Source: Bacteroidales bacterium
GTDB lineage: Bacteria; Bacteroidota; Bacteroidia; Bacteroidales; Tenuifilaceae
NCBI GenBank assembly: GCA_016931855.1
Contig: JAFGDZ010000073.1
Location: 1 to 63,798 of the forward strand
DNA length: 63,798 bases
Reading direction: 5' to 3'
Shown here: in pieces, positions 35,044 to 43,663 of the stretch
Numbering within the stretch: position 1 is the first letter of the stretch
Layout of the letters: the number at the start of each line of letters is the position of its first letter
Program-made: the position numbers and the translations under genes
The notes under the pieces: generated by a model
What the model saw: only the letters and a program-made list of their open reading frames with translations
What the model was told of the DNA's origin: nothing
Database searches by the model: none

Positions 35044-36045
35044 CTAAAAGCTGTAGCAAGCACCAATTATAAAATCGATGCCAGAGCCGTTGGGCTTAAC
35101 TTGCTCCTCTTCCGAAGGAAACCATTCATTGCTGCTATGGTTAAACTCGTACCTCAATCCGTAGAAACGCATTCCGTAGTTAAACACCCAGTTAGATGAT
35201 GTGTTCATCTCGAAATTGAAGCTAGCATGCCCACCAATTGTTCCCTTGTAACTCCACCGTGAGCTAAACCCATCGGCAACATCGGCTCCATCCACTTTAC
35301 ATGTCCCGCCAAAGTAGTACCCTGCTCCTGCGCCAACCTTAAAGCGCATGGACTCGCCCCCATCAATGGGAATTATATAAGCAGGAGTAATAAGCATAGC
35401 TCCTCTATCGAAGCTTGCCTCCACATTCCTTAGGGGAGGGCTAAGCACGCTACCCTGATAGTAAAGGTTAAAGGATAAATCGAAATGGCGGTTAAACTCG
35501 TAGCCATACATCAACCCAATTTGAAAACCCCCGCCGTAGCTAAGGGTTGACGCTTTTCCATTTTGATCGTAGAACATATCGTGGCCTTCAAACCCTAATC
35601 CTGCAGCAAATTGAACCCCAAAACGGTTTTTAGGGCGGATAAGCGGAGTGCCATCAAGTAATCGCAAGGCGCCAGACTCTACAACTGGTTTAGCCGACAC
35701 CTCATCAACAGCAATAAGCTCTGGCAAAGCCGACCAGAAGCCAGGTTGCACCCCCATTCTAAGGTAGTGGGTTTTACCTGGTTTTACATCAAGCACCACA
35801 GCTGCATTTTTATACTTATTTATCCGAAACGTATAAATCCCAGGCTCACAAACAAACTCGTAGTACGATGCGTTTCTAATTTTCACCACACTTGTACCGT
35901 TTGCAAGTATCTCAAACGAAAGGGCAGAGCCCACATAAGCCGATTCTCTATAGATTATTACCTTAGACGATAACGCATCGGCGCTAGCCGATACTCCCTC
36001 TACAGCAAGGGCAAGGAGAAGAAACAATGCAATTTTTAAGCGCAT
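35044..36045 (-). CDS. Outer-membrane beta-barrel protein with DUF2846-like N-terminal domain
   Basis: A 333-residue secreted protein. Signal peptide 1-22 (ending SASA). Residues about 25-105 form a small beta domain (VIIYRESAYVGSALSFEI to YLRMGVQPG), like the DUF2846 group. From about 140 to the end are amphipathic strands (RFGVQFAAGLGFEG, GGGFQIGLMYGYEF, GAGAGYYFGG, VFNYGMRFYGLRYEF) ending in an aromatic residue (ACYSF), as expected for an outer-membrane barrel. Function unknown. Confidence 0.75.
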   Translation of the reverse strand: MRLKIALFLLLALAVEGVSASADALSSKVIIYRESAYVGSALSFEILANGTSVVKIRNASYYEFVCEPGIYTFRINKYKNAAVVLDVKPGKTHYLRMGVQPGFWSALPELIAVDEVSAKPVVESGALRLLDGTPLIRPKNRFGVQFAAGLGFEGHDMFYDQNGKASTLSYGGGFQIGLMYGYEFNRHFDLSFNLYYQGSVLSPPLRNVEASFDRGAMLITPAYIIPIDGGESMRFKVGAGAGYYFGGTCKVDGADVADGFSSRWSYKGTIGGHASFNFEMNTSSNWVFNYGMRFYGLRYEFNHSSNEWFPSEEEQVKPNGSGIDFIIGACYSF

Positions 36046-36230
36046 AAATTTCCGAGGTTAGGTGTATTTGTTTTACTATTTTTGAATTAGAAAACTGTGA
36101 CAAGTTACGGATTAGAAGTTAGACACTTACAAAATCCACGTCATTATATATTTTAATCTTCCCAGAGCATTAAGCACGCTAAAACGGAGCAGGGTTTTGT
36201 GCGTTGCTGCTTCGCAACTCCTGTTTTACG

Positions 36231-38183
36231 TTACATCTCCCGCTTTTCCTTTAGCTCTTCCAGTTCCATGGTTACCTCTTCCCACTCCTCCATTAGCTTG
36301 GTAAGTTTGGTTTTTAGGCTATCGTACTGGGTAAACAGGGCTTTGTCGGAATGGTCGATGCCATGCTCCGCAGGATTGGCCAACATCCCATCAATTTTTG
36401 CTATTTCGGCCTCGGTTTTGGTGATATCCTTCTCCACTTGCTCTAGCCGCGAAGCAACCTTTCTAATTAGCTTATCCATCTCCTTACGCTCAAGGTACGA
36501 TTGCTTCTGCTCCGAGTCGGACTTAGGCTTGCTATCGGCAACCTCCTTGGCTCTGCGCTCCAGCTCCTGCATGTTCTCCAACTTGCGACGGCGTAAAAAC
36601 TCGTATATACCACCAAGATGCTCGCGTACCTTACCATCGCGGAACTCGTAGAGCTTATCCACTAAGCCATCAAGGAACTCCCTATCGTGCGAAACCAGAA
36701 TAAGCGTTCCTTCATAGGATTTTAGCGCCTCCTTAAGGATATCCTTGGAGCGCATGTCGAGGTGATTGGTAGGCTCATCCAGTAGCAGGAAGTTGTAGGG
36801 CATAAGCATTAGCTTAGCCATAGCTAGGCGGTTACGCTCCCCGCCGGATAGCACGGAGACCTTTTTATCCACATCCTCACCACGGAAAAGGAAAGCACCA
36901 AGTATATCGCGCATCTTGGTGCGTACATCGCCAACGGCAACACGGTCTATAGTATCAAGAACGGTTAGATTCCCATTGAGCAGCTCATCCTGATTCTGAG
37001 CAAAGTACCCAATGCTCACGTTATGCCCCAGCTTAACCATTCCATCGCCTTGCAGCTCGCCAGTAATCATGCGGCTAAGGGTGGTTTTCCCTTCACCGTT
37101 TCTACCCACAAGGGCAATCTTCTCGCCACGAGTAAGGGTAAAGGTAGCATCGGAGAAGATGCGCTTATCGCCAAAACTTTTCCCTGCACCAGCAACTTCC
37201 AGCGCAATATCGCCAGAGCGGGGTGCTGGGGGGAATTTTATGCATAGAGCCGAGTTATCCTCTTCGTCAATCTCAATAATATCCATCCTATCCAGCTGCT
37301 TAATACGCGATTGCACCTGGGCCGATTTTGAGGCCTTATACCTAAAACGATCGATAAAATCCTGTGTATCCTCAATCAGCTTCTGCTGGTTGCGGTAGGT
37401 TGCAATTTGCTGCTCCCTACGCTCCTTGTGCAGCTCAACGTACTTTGAGTAGGATACCTTATAATCGAATGCTACGCCCAGCGAAAGCTCAATGGTGCGA
37501 TTGGTAACATTATCGAGGAATGCGCGGTCGTGCGAGATTAGGATTACCGCACCAGAGAAGGTTTGCAGGTAATCTTCCAGCCACTGAATGGACTCAATAT
37601 CGAGGTGATTTGTAGGCTCATCCAGCAAAAGCAGATTGGGGCGACTTAGCAAAATCTTGGCAAGCTCTATACGCATGCGCCAACCACCGCTAAACTCGGA
37701 GGTTATTCTATCAAAATCGGTACGCCTAAAGCCAAGTCCAAGCAATGCCAGCTCACACTGAGCCTGAGCCGTAACGCCACCCAAAAGGTTATACCTTTCG
37801 GTTTTCTCGGTTAGCCTGGCAATCAGTTTCATGTAATCGTCCGATTCGTAATCGGTACGCATCCCAAGCTGATGGTTTATATCGGCTATTTCGCGCTCAA
37901 GGGTTTGGGTTTCGGAGAATGCGGTAAGCGTTTCCTGCATTACGGTTTTGCCATCGGCAAGAGCCATTGTTTGTGGCAAGTAGCCAATGCGGGTACCCGA
38001 GGGCATGGAAAACTCGCCCGAGGTTGGACGCATTTCACCCACAATAAGTCGTAATAGCGTAGATTTCCCAGCGCCATTGCGCCCAACCAAACCTATTCTA
38101 TCCTTCTCCCCTACTAAAAAACTAACATCCTTAAAAAGCTGAAAGGTGCCAAAATCAACGGCAACCTGATTGGCTGAAATCAT
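36231..38183 (-). CDS. ABC-F family ATPase with C-terminal coiled coil (second of two)
   Basis: A 650-residue soluble protein with two ABC domains. Walker A motifs: GRNGAGKST and GRNGEGKTT; signatures FSGGWRMR and LSGGERNRL; Walker B LLLLDEPTNHLD and FLLLDEPTNHLD. The linker has the P-site motif region YVELHKERREQQ. Residues about 545-650 form a charged coiled coil (RKEMDKLIRKVASRLEQVEK, LMEEWEEVTMELEEL), as in Uup/YheS-type members. The ribosome-related role is the family inference. The start is the ATG at 38183 (MISANQVAVDF), matching the paralogue at 23649-25286. Confidence 0.93.
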   Translation of the reverse strand: MISANQVAVDFGTFQLFKDVSFLVGEKDRIGLVGRNGAGKSTLLRLIVGEMRPTSGEFSMPSGTRIGYLPQTMALADGKTVMQETLTAFSETQTLEREIADINHQLGMRTDYESDDYMKLIARLTEKTERYNLLGGVTAQAQCELALLGLGFRRTDFDRITSEFSGGWRMRIELAKILLSRPNLLLLDEPTNHLDIESIQWLEDYLQTFSGAVILISHDRAFLDNVTNRTIELSLGVAFDYKVSYSKYVELHKERREQQIATYRNQQKLIEDTQDFIDRFRYKASKSAQVQSRIKQLDRMDIIEIDEEDNSALCIKFPPAPRSGDIALEVAGAGKSFGDKRIFSDATFTLTRGEKIALVGRNGEGKTTLSRMITGELQGDGMVKLGHNVSIGYFAQNQDELLNGNLTVLDTIDRVAVGDVRTKMRDILGAFLFRGEDVDKKVSVLSGGERNRLAMAKLMLMPYNFLLLDEPTNHLDMRSKDILKEALKSYEGTLILVSHDREFLDGLVDKLYEFRDGKVREHLGGIYEFLRRRKLENMQELERRAKEVADSKPKSDSEQKQSYLERKEMDKLIRKVASRLEQVEKDITKTEAEIAKIDGMLANPAEHGIDHSDKALFTQYDSLKTKLTKLMEEWEEVTMELEELKEKREM

Positions 38184-38905
38184 CTGCTTGCAGTAAAAAT
38201 ATTTATGCAAAAATAGGAATAAAGCCGATAAGTGAAAGGTAATTCGTGAATCGTGAAAAGTGAAAAGTTAAACGAGAAAAACGACAAGACAAGAGTTGGT
38301 GGCTGGTTACTGGTTACAGGTTACTAGTTACGCTTCTCACTTCTTCATCTTCCTAATATTCCTAATATTCCTCATCTACTTCAAATACCTAATATTCCTC
38401 AAATCTTGTGTCACTCCTTCGGCGTTTTGAAATCAGAGGGAACTGATATTCTACAAATATGCCACCCCGCTGGAGTTGAGAAGAATCGGAGGCTAATGAC
38501 TGGTGACTAGTTACAGGTTACTAGTTACACTTCTCCCTTCTTCATCTTCCTCAACTACCTCAAATTCCTCATCTTCCTCTTATTTTGTGTCACTCCTTCG
38601 GAGTTTTGAAATCAGAGGGAACTGATATTCTACCAATATGTCACCCCGCTGGGTTGAGATAATTTAGTGGCTGGCAGCTTTACAGGTTACTAGTTACGCT
38701 TCTCCCTTCTTCATCTTCCTCAACCACCTCATCTTCCTCAACTTCCTCATCTTCCTCATCTTCTTCAATTTCTTCATCTTCCTCAACTACCTCATCTTCC
38801 TCATCTTCTTCAATTTCTTTATCTTCCTCATCTCCCTCATCTTCAAATAAAAAAATCCCGTTAACTTTACTACACTTTTAAAGTCCCTAAAATACACTTA
38901 ATATT
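38184..38905. repeat. Gene-free tandem repeat region
   Basis: A 722-base stretch without a plausible gene. It contains two copies of a ~73-base element (38408-38481 and 38587-38659) 179 bases apart, and three copies of ACAGGTTACTAGTTAC (starting 38316, 38513 and 38682). After each comes a run of CTTCCTCATCTTCCT-like simple sequence, longest from about 38701 to 38842. Copies of the 73-base element include a CACTCCTTCGGAGT hairpin and a CCCCGCTGG(GG)TTG hairpin. The first ~100 bases hold GTGAAAAGTGAAAAGT-type runs. Confidence 0.85.
38862..38869 (+). promoter_or_regulatory. Putative -7 element of the M3 peptidase gene
   Basis: TAACTTTA at 38862-38869 fits TAnnTTTG except the last base, 36 bases before the ATG. 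It sits at the edge of the tandem repeat region; no clear -33 TTG is present. Confidence 0.4.
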
Positions 38906-41017
38906 ATGACAAAGATTACGTTAACCGTTCTTGCTGCAGGAGTATTCCTTTTTGTAGCAGGATGCCAGTCGGAAAAAACATCCGATAATCCATTCCTAAA
39001 ACCCTACAACACACCCTTTGGCGTTCCAGCCTTTGATAAGATTAAAGCAGAGCACTTTGAACCTGCGGTTAAGGAGGGTATGGCAAAGCACAACGAGGAA
39101 ATTGCAGCAATTATTAAAAACACCGAAGAACCAACCTTTGAGAACACCATTGCAGCACTTGACTACAGCGGAGAACTGCTAAACAACGTGCTTATTGTAT
39201 TCTACAACCTAACATCGGCAAATACCGACTCTACGCTACAGGCGCTTGCCATGCAATTTGCTGGGCCACTATCTAAGCACAGCGACGATATCAACCTAAA
39301 CCCTGAGCTTTTTGCCCGTGTAAAAGCCGTTTACGAGAAGCGCAACGAGCTTAACCTAAATCCAGAGCAGCTTCGCTTAACCGAGAAGTACTATCGCGAC
39401 TTTGTACGCGGAGGTGCAAACCTTGATGCGCAGCAGCAAGGAAAACTTAGGGAAATAAACCAACAGCAATCGGTGCTTGGCCTCCAGTTTAGCGAGAATC
39501 TACTTGCCGAAAACAATGGTTTCCAGCTTGTAATTGACAATACCGATGACCTTGCCGGCCTACCTGAATCTGTTGTAGCCGCTGCAGCAGCGGATGCTAA
39601 AGCTGCTGGCATGGAGGGAAAATGGCTATTTACCCTGCACAAACCTAGCTTAATCCCTTTCATTACCTACTCAGACAAGCGTGACCTTCGCAAAGAGCTA
39701 TACTCTGGCTACTTTATGAGGGGCAACAACGGCAATGCTAACGACAACAAGCAAATTATTGCTCAAATTGTAAAGCTAAGAAAAGATAAGGCCGAACTAC
39801 TTGGCTACACCGATTATGCCGACTATGTTCTTGAAGAGAACATGGCAAAAGAAGCCGTTAACGTTTACGAGCTGCTTAACAAGCTTTGGACTCCTGCTCT
39901 AAAACGCGCTAAGGCAGAGAGAGACGATATGCAGAAGATGATTAAGAAAGAGGGTGGTAACTTTAACCTAGAATCGTGGGATTGGTGGTACTACGCAGAG
40001 AAAGTGCGTAAGGATAAGTACAACCTTGATGAGGAGATGCTTCGCCCATACTTCTCGCTAGAAGGCGTTAAGAAGGGTATTTTTAACCTAACAGAGAAGC
40101 TTTACGGATTAAAGTACATTCAGCGTACCGACATCCCAACCTACCATCCAGACGCAATGGCATACGAGGTGCAAGAGGCCGATGGCAAGCACGTAGGCGT
40201 TCTTTACCTAGACTTCCATCCACGCGCAAGCAAGCAGGGAGGAGCATGGTGTACTAACTATCGCAACCAGCTAATTAGGCCAAACGGAGAGTTTGTTTCG
40301 CCAGTAGTTAGCGTTGTTTGCAACTTTACCAAGCCTAGCGGCGATACCCCTGCCCTACTTAGCTTTGACGAAACAGAAACCTTTTTCCACGAGTTTGGGC
40401 ACGCGCTACACTTCCTATTCTCAAACACCACATACCCAGGACTAACCAACGTTCCAATGGATTTTGTTGAGCTCCCAAGCCAAATTATGGAGCATTGGGC
40501 AAGCCACCCCGAGTACCTAAAGCAGTACGCGCTACACTACCAAACCGGCGAAGCAATTCCCGATGAGCTAGTGGCAAAACTTGAGGCAAGCAGCCACTTT
40601 AACCAAGGCTTTGCAACGGTGGAATACCTTGCAGCATCGATACTTGATATGGACTACCACACCACAGCCGATGTTAGCAATATTAACGTTGAGGCGTTTG
40701 AGAAAGCATCGATGGATAAGATTGGCCTAATTAACGAGATTTGGCCACGTTACCGCAGCACCTACTTTGGTCACATATTTAGTGGTGGCGAGTACGCTAG
40801 CGGCTACTACGTTTACATTTGGGCAGAAGTGCTTGATAGCGACGCCTTTGAAGCATTTAAGGAATCGGGTAACATTCTTAATAAGGAAATTGCCACCAAG
40901 TTCCGCACCCACGTTCTTGCCCCTGGCGGCACCAAGGATGGCATGGAGCTTTACACCAACTTCCGCGGAAAAGAGCCTATTATTGAGCCTCTACTTCGTA
41001 ACAGAGGCTTACTATAG
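38906..41017 (+). CDS. dcp: M3 family peptidyl-dipeptidase, lipoprotein
   Basis: A 703-residue zinc peptidase of family M3 (Dcp/oligopeptidase A group). The N-terminus is a lipoprotein signal (VAGC, Cys19), so it is periplasmic or outer-membrane anchored. Helical N-terminal domain: NTPFGVPAFDKIKAEHFEPA to about 200. Catalytic domain has the zinc site FHEFGHALHFLFS (about 495-507) with the third ligand Glu in the following LPSQIMEHWA region. It removes dipeptides from C-termini of peptides. It ends at a good terminator 22 bases downstream. Confidence 0.93.
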   Translation: MTKITLTVLAAGVFLFVAGCQSEKTSDNPFLKPYNTPFGVPAFDKIKAEHFEPAVKEGMAKHNEEIAAIIKNTEEPTFENTIAALDYSGELLNNVLIVFYNLTSANTDSTLQALAMQFAGPLSKHSDDINLNPELFARVKAVYEKRNELNLNPEQLRLTEKYYRDFVRGGANLDAQQQGKLREINQQQSVLGLQFSENLLAENNGFQLVIDNTDDLAGLPESVVAAAAADAKAAGMEGKWLFTLHKPSLIPFITYSDKRDLRKELYSGYFMRGNNGNANDNKQIIAQIVKLRKDKAELLGYTDYADYVLEENMAKEAVNVYELLNKLWTPALKRAKAERDDMQKMIKKEGGNFNLESWDWWYYAEKVRKDKYNLDEEMLRPYFSLEGVKKGIFNLTEKLYGLKYIQRTDIPTYHPDAMAYEVQEADGKHVGVLYLDFHPRASKQGGAWCTNYRNQLIRPNGEFVSPVVSVVCNFTKPSGDTPALLSFDETETFFHEFGHALHFLFSNTTYPGLTNVPMDFVELPSQIMEHWASHPEYLKQYALHYQTGEAIPDELVAKLEASSHFNQGFATVEYLAASILDMDYHTTADVSNINVEAFEKASMDKIGLINEIWPRYRSTYFGHIFSGGEYASGYYVYIWAEVLDSDAFEAFKESGNILNKEIATKFRTHVLAPGGTKDGMELYTNFRGKEPIIEPLLRNRGLL

Positions 41018-41039
41018 CCTACATCTTTGCACTATACCA

Positions 41040-41067
41040 ACGGCCAAGGTTTTCCTTGGCCGTTTTT
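41040..41067 (+). terminator. Terminator of the M3 peptidase gene
   Basis: A 10-bp stem (ACGGCCAAGG at 41040-41049 with CCTTGGCCGT) and a TTTT loop are followed by a run of T residues. Confidence 0.9.
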
Positions 41068-41153
41068 ATATCCAAAACCATTTAACTACCAGAGTACCAC
41101 TAATTAATCAAAACATTATATTTACCATATTATTAACCCAAACTAACACTAAC

Positions 41154-41528
41154 ATGAAACTTAGTAACCTTAAGCTATTTGCTGCTGCAACTATGGCATT
41201 CGCCCTGTTCTCCTGCGGAAATGTAACAGAAAACAAAGAGGAAACCACAGAGCAAACCGCAACCGAAGAGGCTGCGCCCAAAGAGGAAACCACTTGCCTT
41301 ATTGGAAAGTGGACTGCCAACGATGCGGGAAAAATGCTTGTGTTTGAGTTTAAAGATGACAACACCGGAACCGAGGATATTGGCGATGGTATTAGAAACT
41401 TTACCTGGACCCAAAGCATGAGCAACGTTGAGATTATTTACGCCAACGAAACCAACAAGTGGAACCTAACCATCGATTGCGAAAAGGTTGAGCTATCGGT
41501 GTTTGGGTTGATTTACAAAAAGGAGTAA
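41154..41528 (+). CDS. Lipocalin-like small lipoprotein
   Basis: A 124-residue lipoprotein. Signal and lipobox LFSC (Cys20), then a low-complexity Glu/Thr-rich linker (about 24-46), then a beta-rich domain beginning CLIGKWTANDAGKMLVFEF and continuing as antiparallel strands to GLIYKKE. The G-K-W segment is typical of lipocalin-like proteins in this phylum. Function unknown. The ATG at 41154 is preferred because earlier in-frame sequence overlaps the M3 gene in another frame. Confidence 0.75.
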   Translation: MKLSNLKLFAAATMAFALFSCGNVTENKEETTEQTATEEAAPKEETTCLIGKWTANDAGKMLVFEFKDDNTGTEDIGDGIRNFTWTQSMSNVEIIYANETNKWNLTIDCEKVELSVFGLIYKKE

Positions 41529-41550
41529 CACCAAAAGTATATTACTAAAA

Positions 41551-41586
41551 ACGGGGCAGCCAGTGAATTGGCTGCCCCGTTTTTTA
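41551..41586 (+). terminator. Terminator of the lipocalin-like gene
   Basis: A 12-bp perfect stem (ACGGGGCAGCCA at 41551-41562, TGGCTGCCCCGT at 41569-41580), a 6-base loop and six T residues. Confidence 0.93.
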
Positions 41587-41652
41587 TGTCAACAGGTAAA
41601 AAAACTTTAGCATTAGCAGCTAAGCTATTGCCAAAATAAAGAATCAATATTT

Positions 41653-41683
41653 TTGGATTTTGAACCATTGTTCATTATTTTTG
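41653..41683 (+). promoter_or_regulatory. Promoter of the DUF5320 gene cluster
   Basis: TTG at 41653-41655 (in TTTTG), a 20-base spacer and TATTTTTG at 41676-41683 match the Bacteroidota consensus fully. Transcription would start near 41690, leaving an untranslated leader of about 130 bases. Confidence 0.7.
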
Positions 41684-41806
41684 TACAGAGCATTTGCTTG
41701 TATAAAGAGGGCAAAAAAGGCTATTCATGTAACGCACAAGCGAATAACCTATTTTGAGTTCACAAACAGAGTATTAACCAAGGATAACACAACCATCCTA
41801 CAAAAA

Positions 41807-41813
41807 AAGGAGG
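41807..41813 (+). promoter_or_regulatory. Strong Shine-Dalgarno sequence of the DUF5320 gene
   Basis: AAGGAGG at 41807-41813 ends 4 bases before the ATG at 41818. It is a near-perfect ribosome-binding site, unlike the other starts in this window, which mostly lack one. Confidence 0.75.
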
Positions 41814-41817
41814 AAGT

Positions 41818-42048
41818 ATGCCTGGATTTAATCAAACTGGACCAATGGGGCAAGGCCCCATGACCGGAAGAAGAATGGGTCGCTGCACAAATTTTGGCTC
41901 TGGGCCAAAAAGAGGGCAAGACAACGATGAGAACAACGCACCAGAAATTCCAATGGAGAGAGGAATGGGGCGTGGCTTAGGCTATGGACAAAGACCAAGA
42001 GGTAGAGGTCGTGGTATGGGAATGCGAAACAGATTTGGAAACAGATAG
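41818..42048 (+). CDS. DUF5320 family protein
   Basis: A 76-residue Gly/Arg/Met-rich protein. The N-terminal MPGFNQTGPMGQGPMTGRRM and following GRC are diagnostic of DUF5320, whose members are often annotated near NifX/MTH1175-like metal-cofactor proteins and scavenging or redox genes. The single Cys is C23. The C-terminal half is RGRGRGMGMRN-like and probably disordered. No function is known. It leads the redox-type cluster with its own promoter and unusual Shine-Dalgarno site. Confidence 0.85.
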   Translation: MPGFNQTGPMGQGPMTGRRMGRCTNFGSGPKRGQDNDENNAPEIPMERGMGRGLGYGQRPRGRGRGMGMRNRFGNR

Positions 42049-42085
42049 CAATCCCTATAAAATCTGCCCCAAATATCTTACACTG

Positions 42086-42134
42086 TATCAGTATCCTAAA
42101 TATCGTTAACTAACGCTATTGAAGGATACTGATA
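42086..42134. other. Nested inverted repeat between DUF5320 and CGGC genes
   Basis: TATCAGTATCCT (42086-42097) is inverted exactly as AGGATACTGATA (42123-42134). The 25-base interior holds a second inverted pair, CGTTA-AC-TAACG. No T-tract follows. It could be an operator, an mRNA stem or an attenuator. Confidence 0.7.
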
Positions 42135-42189
42135 TAGCGAATTTTAAAGTACGTTGGAATAAATCATCATCAAAACAAAGCCATTTGAA

Positions 42190-42633
42190 ATGGAAAAGGT
42201 AAAAATTGGAATAATAATCTGCGACCGATACCATACCTGTGCTGGAGGAAAATGCTTCCGCTCGCTGCAAAATCGCGAAGGCGCATTCGAGATTTACAAG
42301 GGCAAAGAGGTGGAACTTGTGGGCTACACTACCTGCGGTGGCTGCCCTGGAGGCAATATAGAATACGCCCCTGCAGAAATGAAGAAAAATGGAGCCACCC
42401 ACATACACCTTGCAACAGGACTGCTAGTAGGCTACCCACCTTGTCCTAGGCTAAATCACTTTGCCAAGTTCATTCCCGAAAAGTACGGGCTTGAGGTAAT
42501 TTTTGGAACACATCCTATACCCCAAAAGTACTTCACTACCCATTCCAACCTCAACACATGGAATTCTGAGTTTTACAAAAATGCCATAAAGAACACCCTT
42601 ACCACAGAGCCAATGCGTTTGCAATACGATTAG
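42190..42633 (+). CDS. CGGC domain-containing protein
   Basis: A 147-residue protein of the CGGC family (predicted metal-binding). Six cysteines are visible: C11, C17 and C22 (CDRYHTCAGGKC), C49 and C52 in the diagnostic TTCGGCPGG, and C85 in PPCPRL. The first segment KIGIIIC resembles a Rossmann-like start. No enzymatic role is established. It follows DUF5320 and precedes the radical SAM gene, on the same strand. No membrane helix or signal. Confidence 0.9.
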   Translation: MEKVKIGIIICDRYHTCAGGKCFRSLQNREGAFEIYKGKEVELVGYTTCGGCPGGNIEYAPAEMKKNGATHIHLATGLLVGYPPCPRLNHFAKFIPEKYGLEVIFGTHPIPQKYFTTHSNLNTWNSEFYKNAIKNTLTTEPMRLQYD

Positions 42634-42700
42634 TACAAACAACGGTTAAGAACCATAACAAAACCACATACCGCAAAAAATTGCGATAAACAGTGCAAGA

Positions 42701-43642
42701 ATGGAAGATTTAGTATTTGGCCCAGTACCATCGCGCAGGCTAGGCAAGAGCATAGGCGTTAACAACATCCCTCACAAAGTATGCTCATACTCATGTGCAT
42801 ACTGCCAGGTTGGAAAAGGAGATAAAATACAGGTAATGCGGCAAGAGTTTTACAAACCCGAAATACTTGTTAAACAAATTGAGAATAAGCTGAACAAGCT
42901 AAACCAGCACGACTATCCCGATTACATAACCATAGTTTCCGATGGGGAACCTACGCTTGATATCAACCTAGGCAAACTCATTACATGCATAAAAAAGTTA
43001 GGAATACCCGTTGCAGTAATTACCAACTCATCGCTGTTACACCTAGAAACGGTAAGAGAAGAACTGAGCTTAGCCAATTACGTTTCGCTTAAAATTGACA
43101 CGGTTAACGCACATACATGGAAACACATTAACAAACCCCACAAAAGCCTGCTGCTTAACCAAACCCTAGATGCGATACTTGCATTCACCCAGCACTACAC
43201 TGGCCAATGCGTAACCGAAACCATGCTTGTTAAAGATGTTAACACGTCAGATTCAGAGCTATCGGGCACAGCACAGTTTATTAAGCTATTTAAACCCAAT
43301 ATAGCATACATCTCAATACCAACGCGTCCACCAGCATTTGAGGGAACACTCCCGCCGCTAGAGGAAACACTGCTAAGAGCACACGAAACATTTAGCTGGC
43401 ATTGCCTAAATACTGAGCTATTAACCGGATACGAAGGGAATACATTTGTCTCAACCGGGAATTTCTACAACGATTTACTGAGCATAACAGCAGTGCACCC
43501 AATGCGGATTGATGCGGTAAAAGAGCTAATGGCTAAAACCAACGCAACAGAAGAATCGCTTAAAAAACTAATTGACAGCAATGTAGTAAAGCAGCTTTCA
43601 TACGAAAGGCAAACATATATTGTTAGATGTTTTAAAAAGTAA
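42701..43642 (+). CDS. Radical SAM protein, COG0731 type
   Basis: A 313-residue radical SAM enzyme. The 4Fe-4S ligands are C28, C32 and C35 in CSYSCAYC, preceded by the family-typical FGPVPSRRLGKSIGVNN (7-23). A glycine-containing SAM-binding strand follows (TIVSDGEPTLD). The C-terminal ~60 residues (MAKTNATEESLKKLIDSN) look like a small winged-helix domain. Related proteins are annotated as wyosine-synthetase-like, but the true substrate is unknown; a tRNA role is not implied. DUF4405 starts 21 bases downstream. Confidence 0.88.
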   Translation: MEDLVFGPVPSRRLGKSIGVNNIPHKVCSYSCAYCQVGKGDKIQVMRQEFYKPEILVKQIENKLNKLNQHDYPDYITIVSDGEPTLDINLGKLITCIKKLGIPVAVITNSSLLHLETVREELSLANYVSLKIDTVNAHTWKHINKPHKSLLLNQTLDAILAFTQHYTGQCVTETMLVKDVNTSDSELSGTAQFIKLFKPNIAYISIPTRPPAFEGTLPPLEETLLRAHETFSWHCLNTELLTGYEGNTFVSTGNFYNDLLSITAVHPMRIDAVKELMAKTNATEESLKKLIDSNVVKQLSYERQTYIVRCFKK

Positions 43643-43663
43643 CCCTAAACAATAAACAGGAGC

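Noticed and set aside
38340-38850. CRISPR array
   Set aside because: The repeats are simple CT-rich tracts and long units of unequal spacing, with no constant short repeat and unique spacers, and no cas genes nearby.
40767-41153. N-terminal extension of the lipocalin-like lipoprotein into the M3 peptidase gene
   Set aside because: The internal ATG at 41154 begins a clear lipoprotein signal sequence, and a terminator (41040-41067) lies within the extension.
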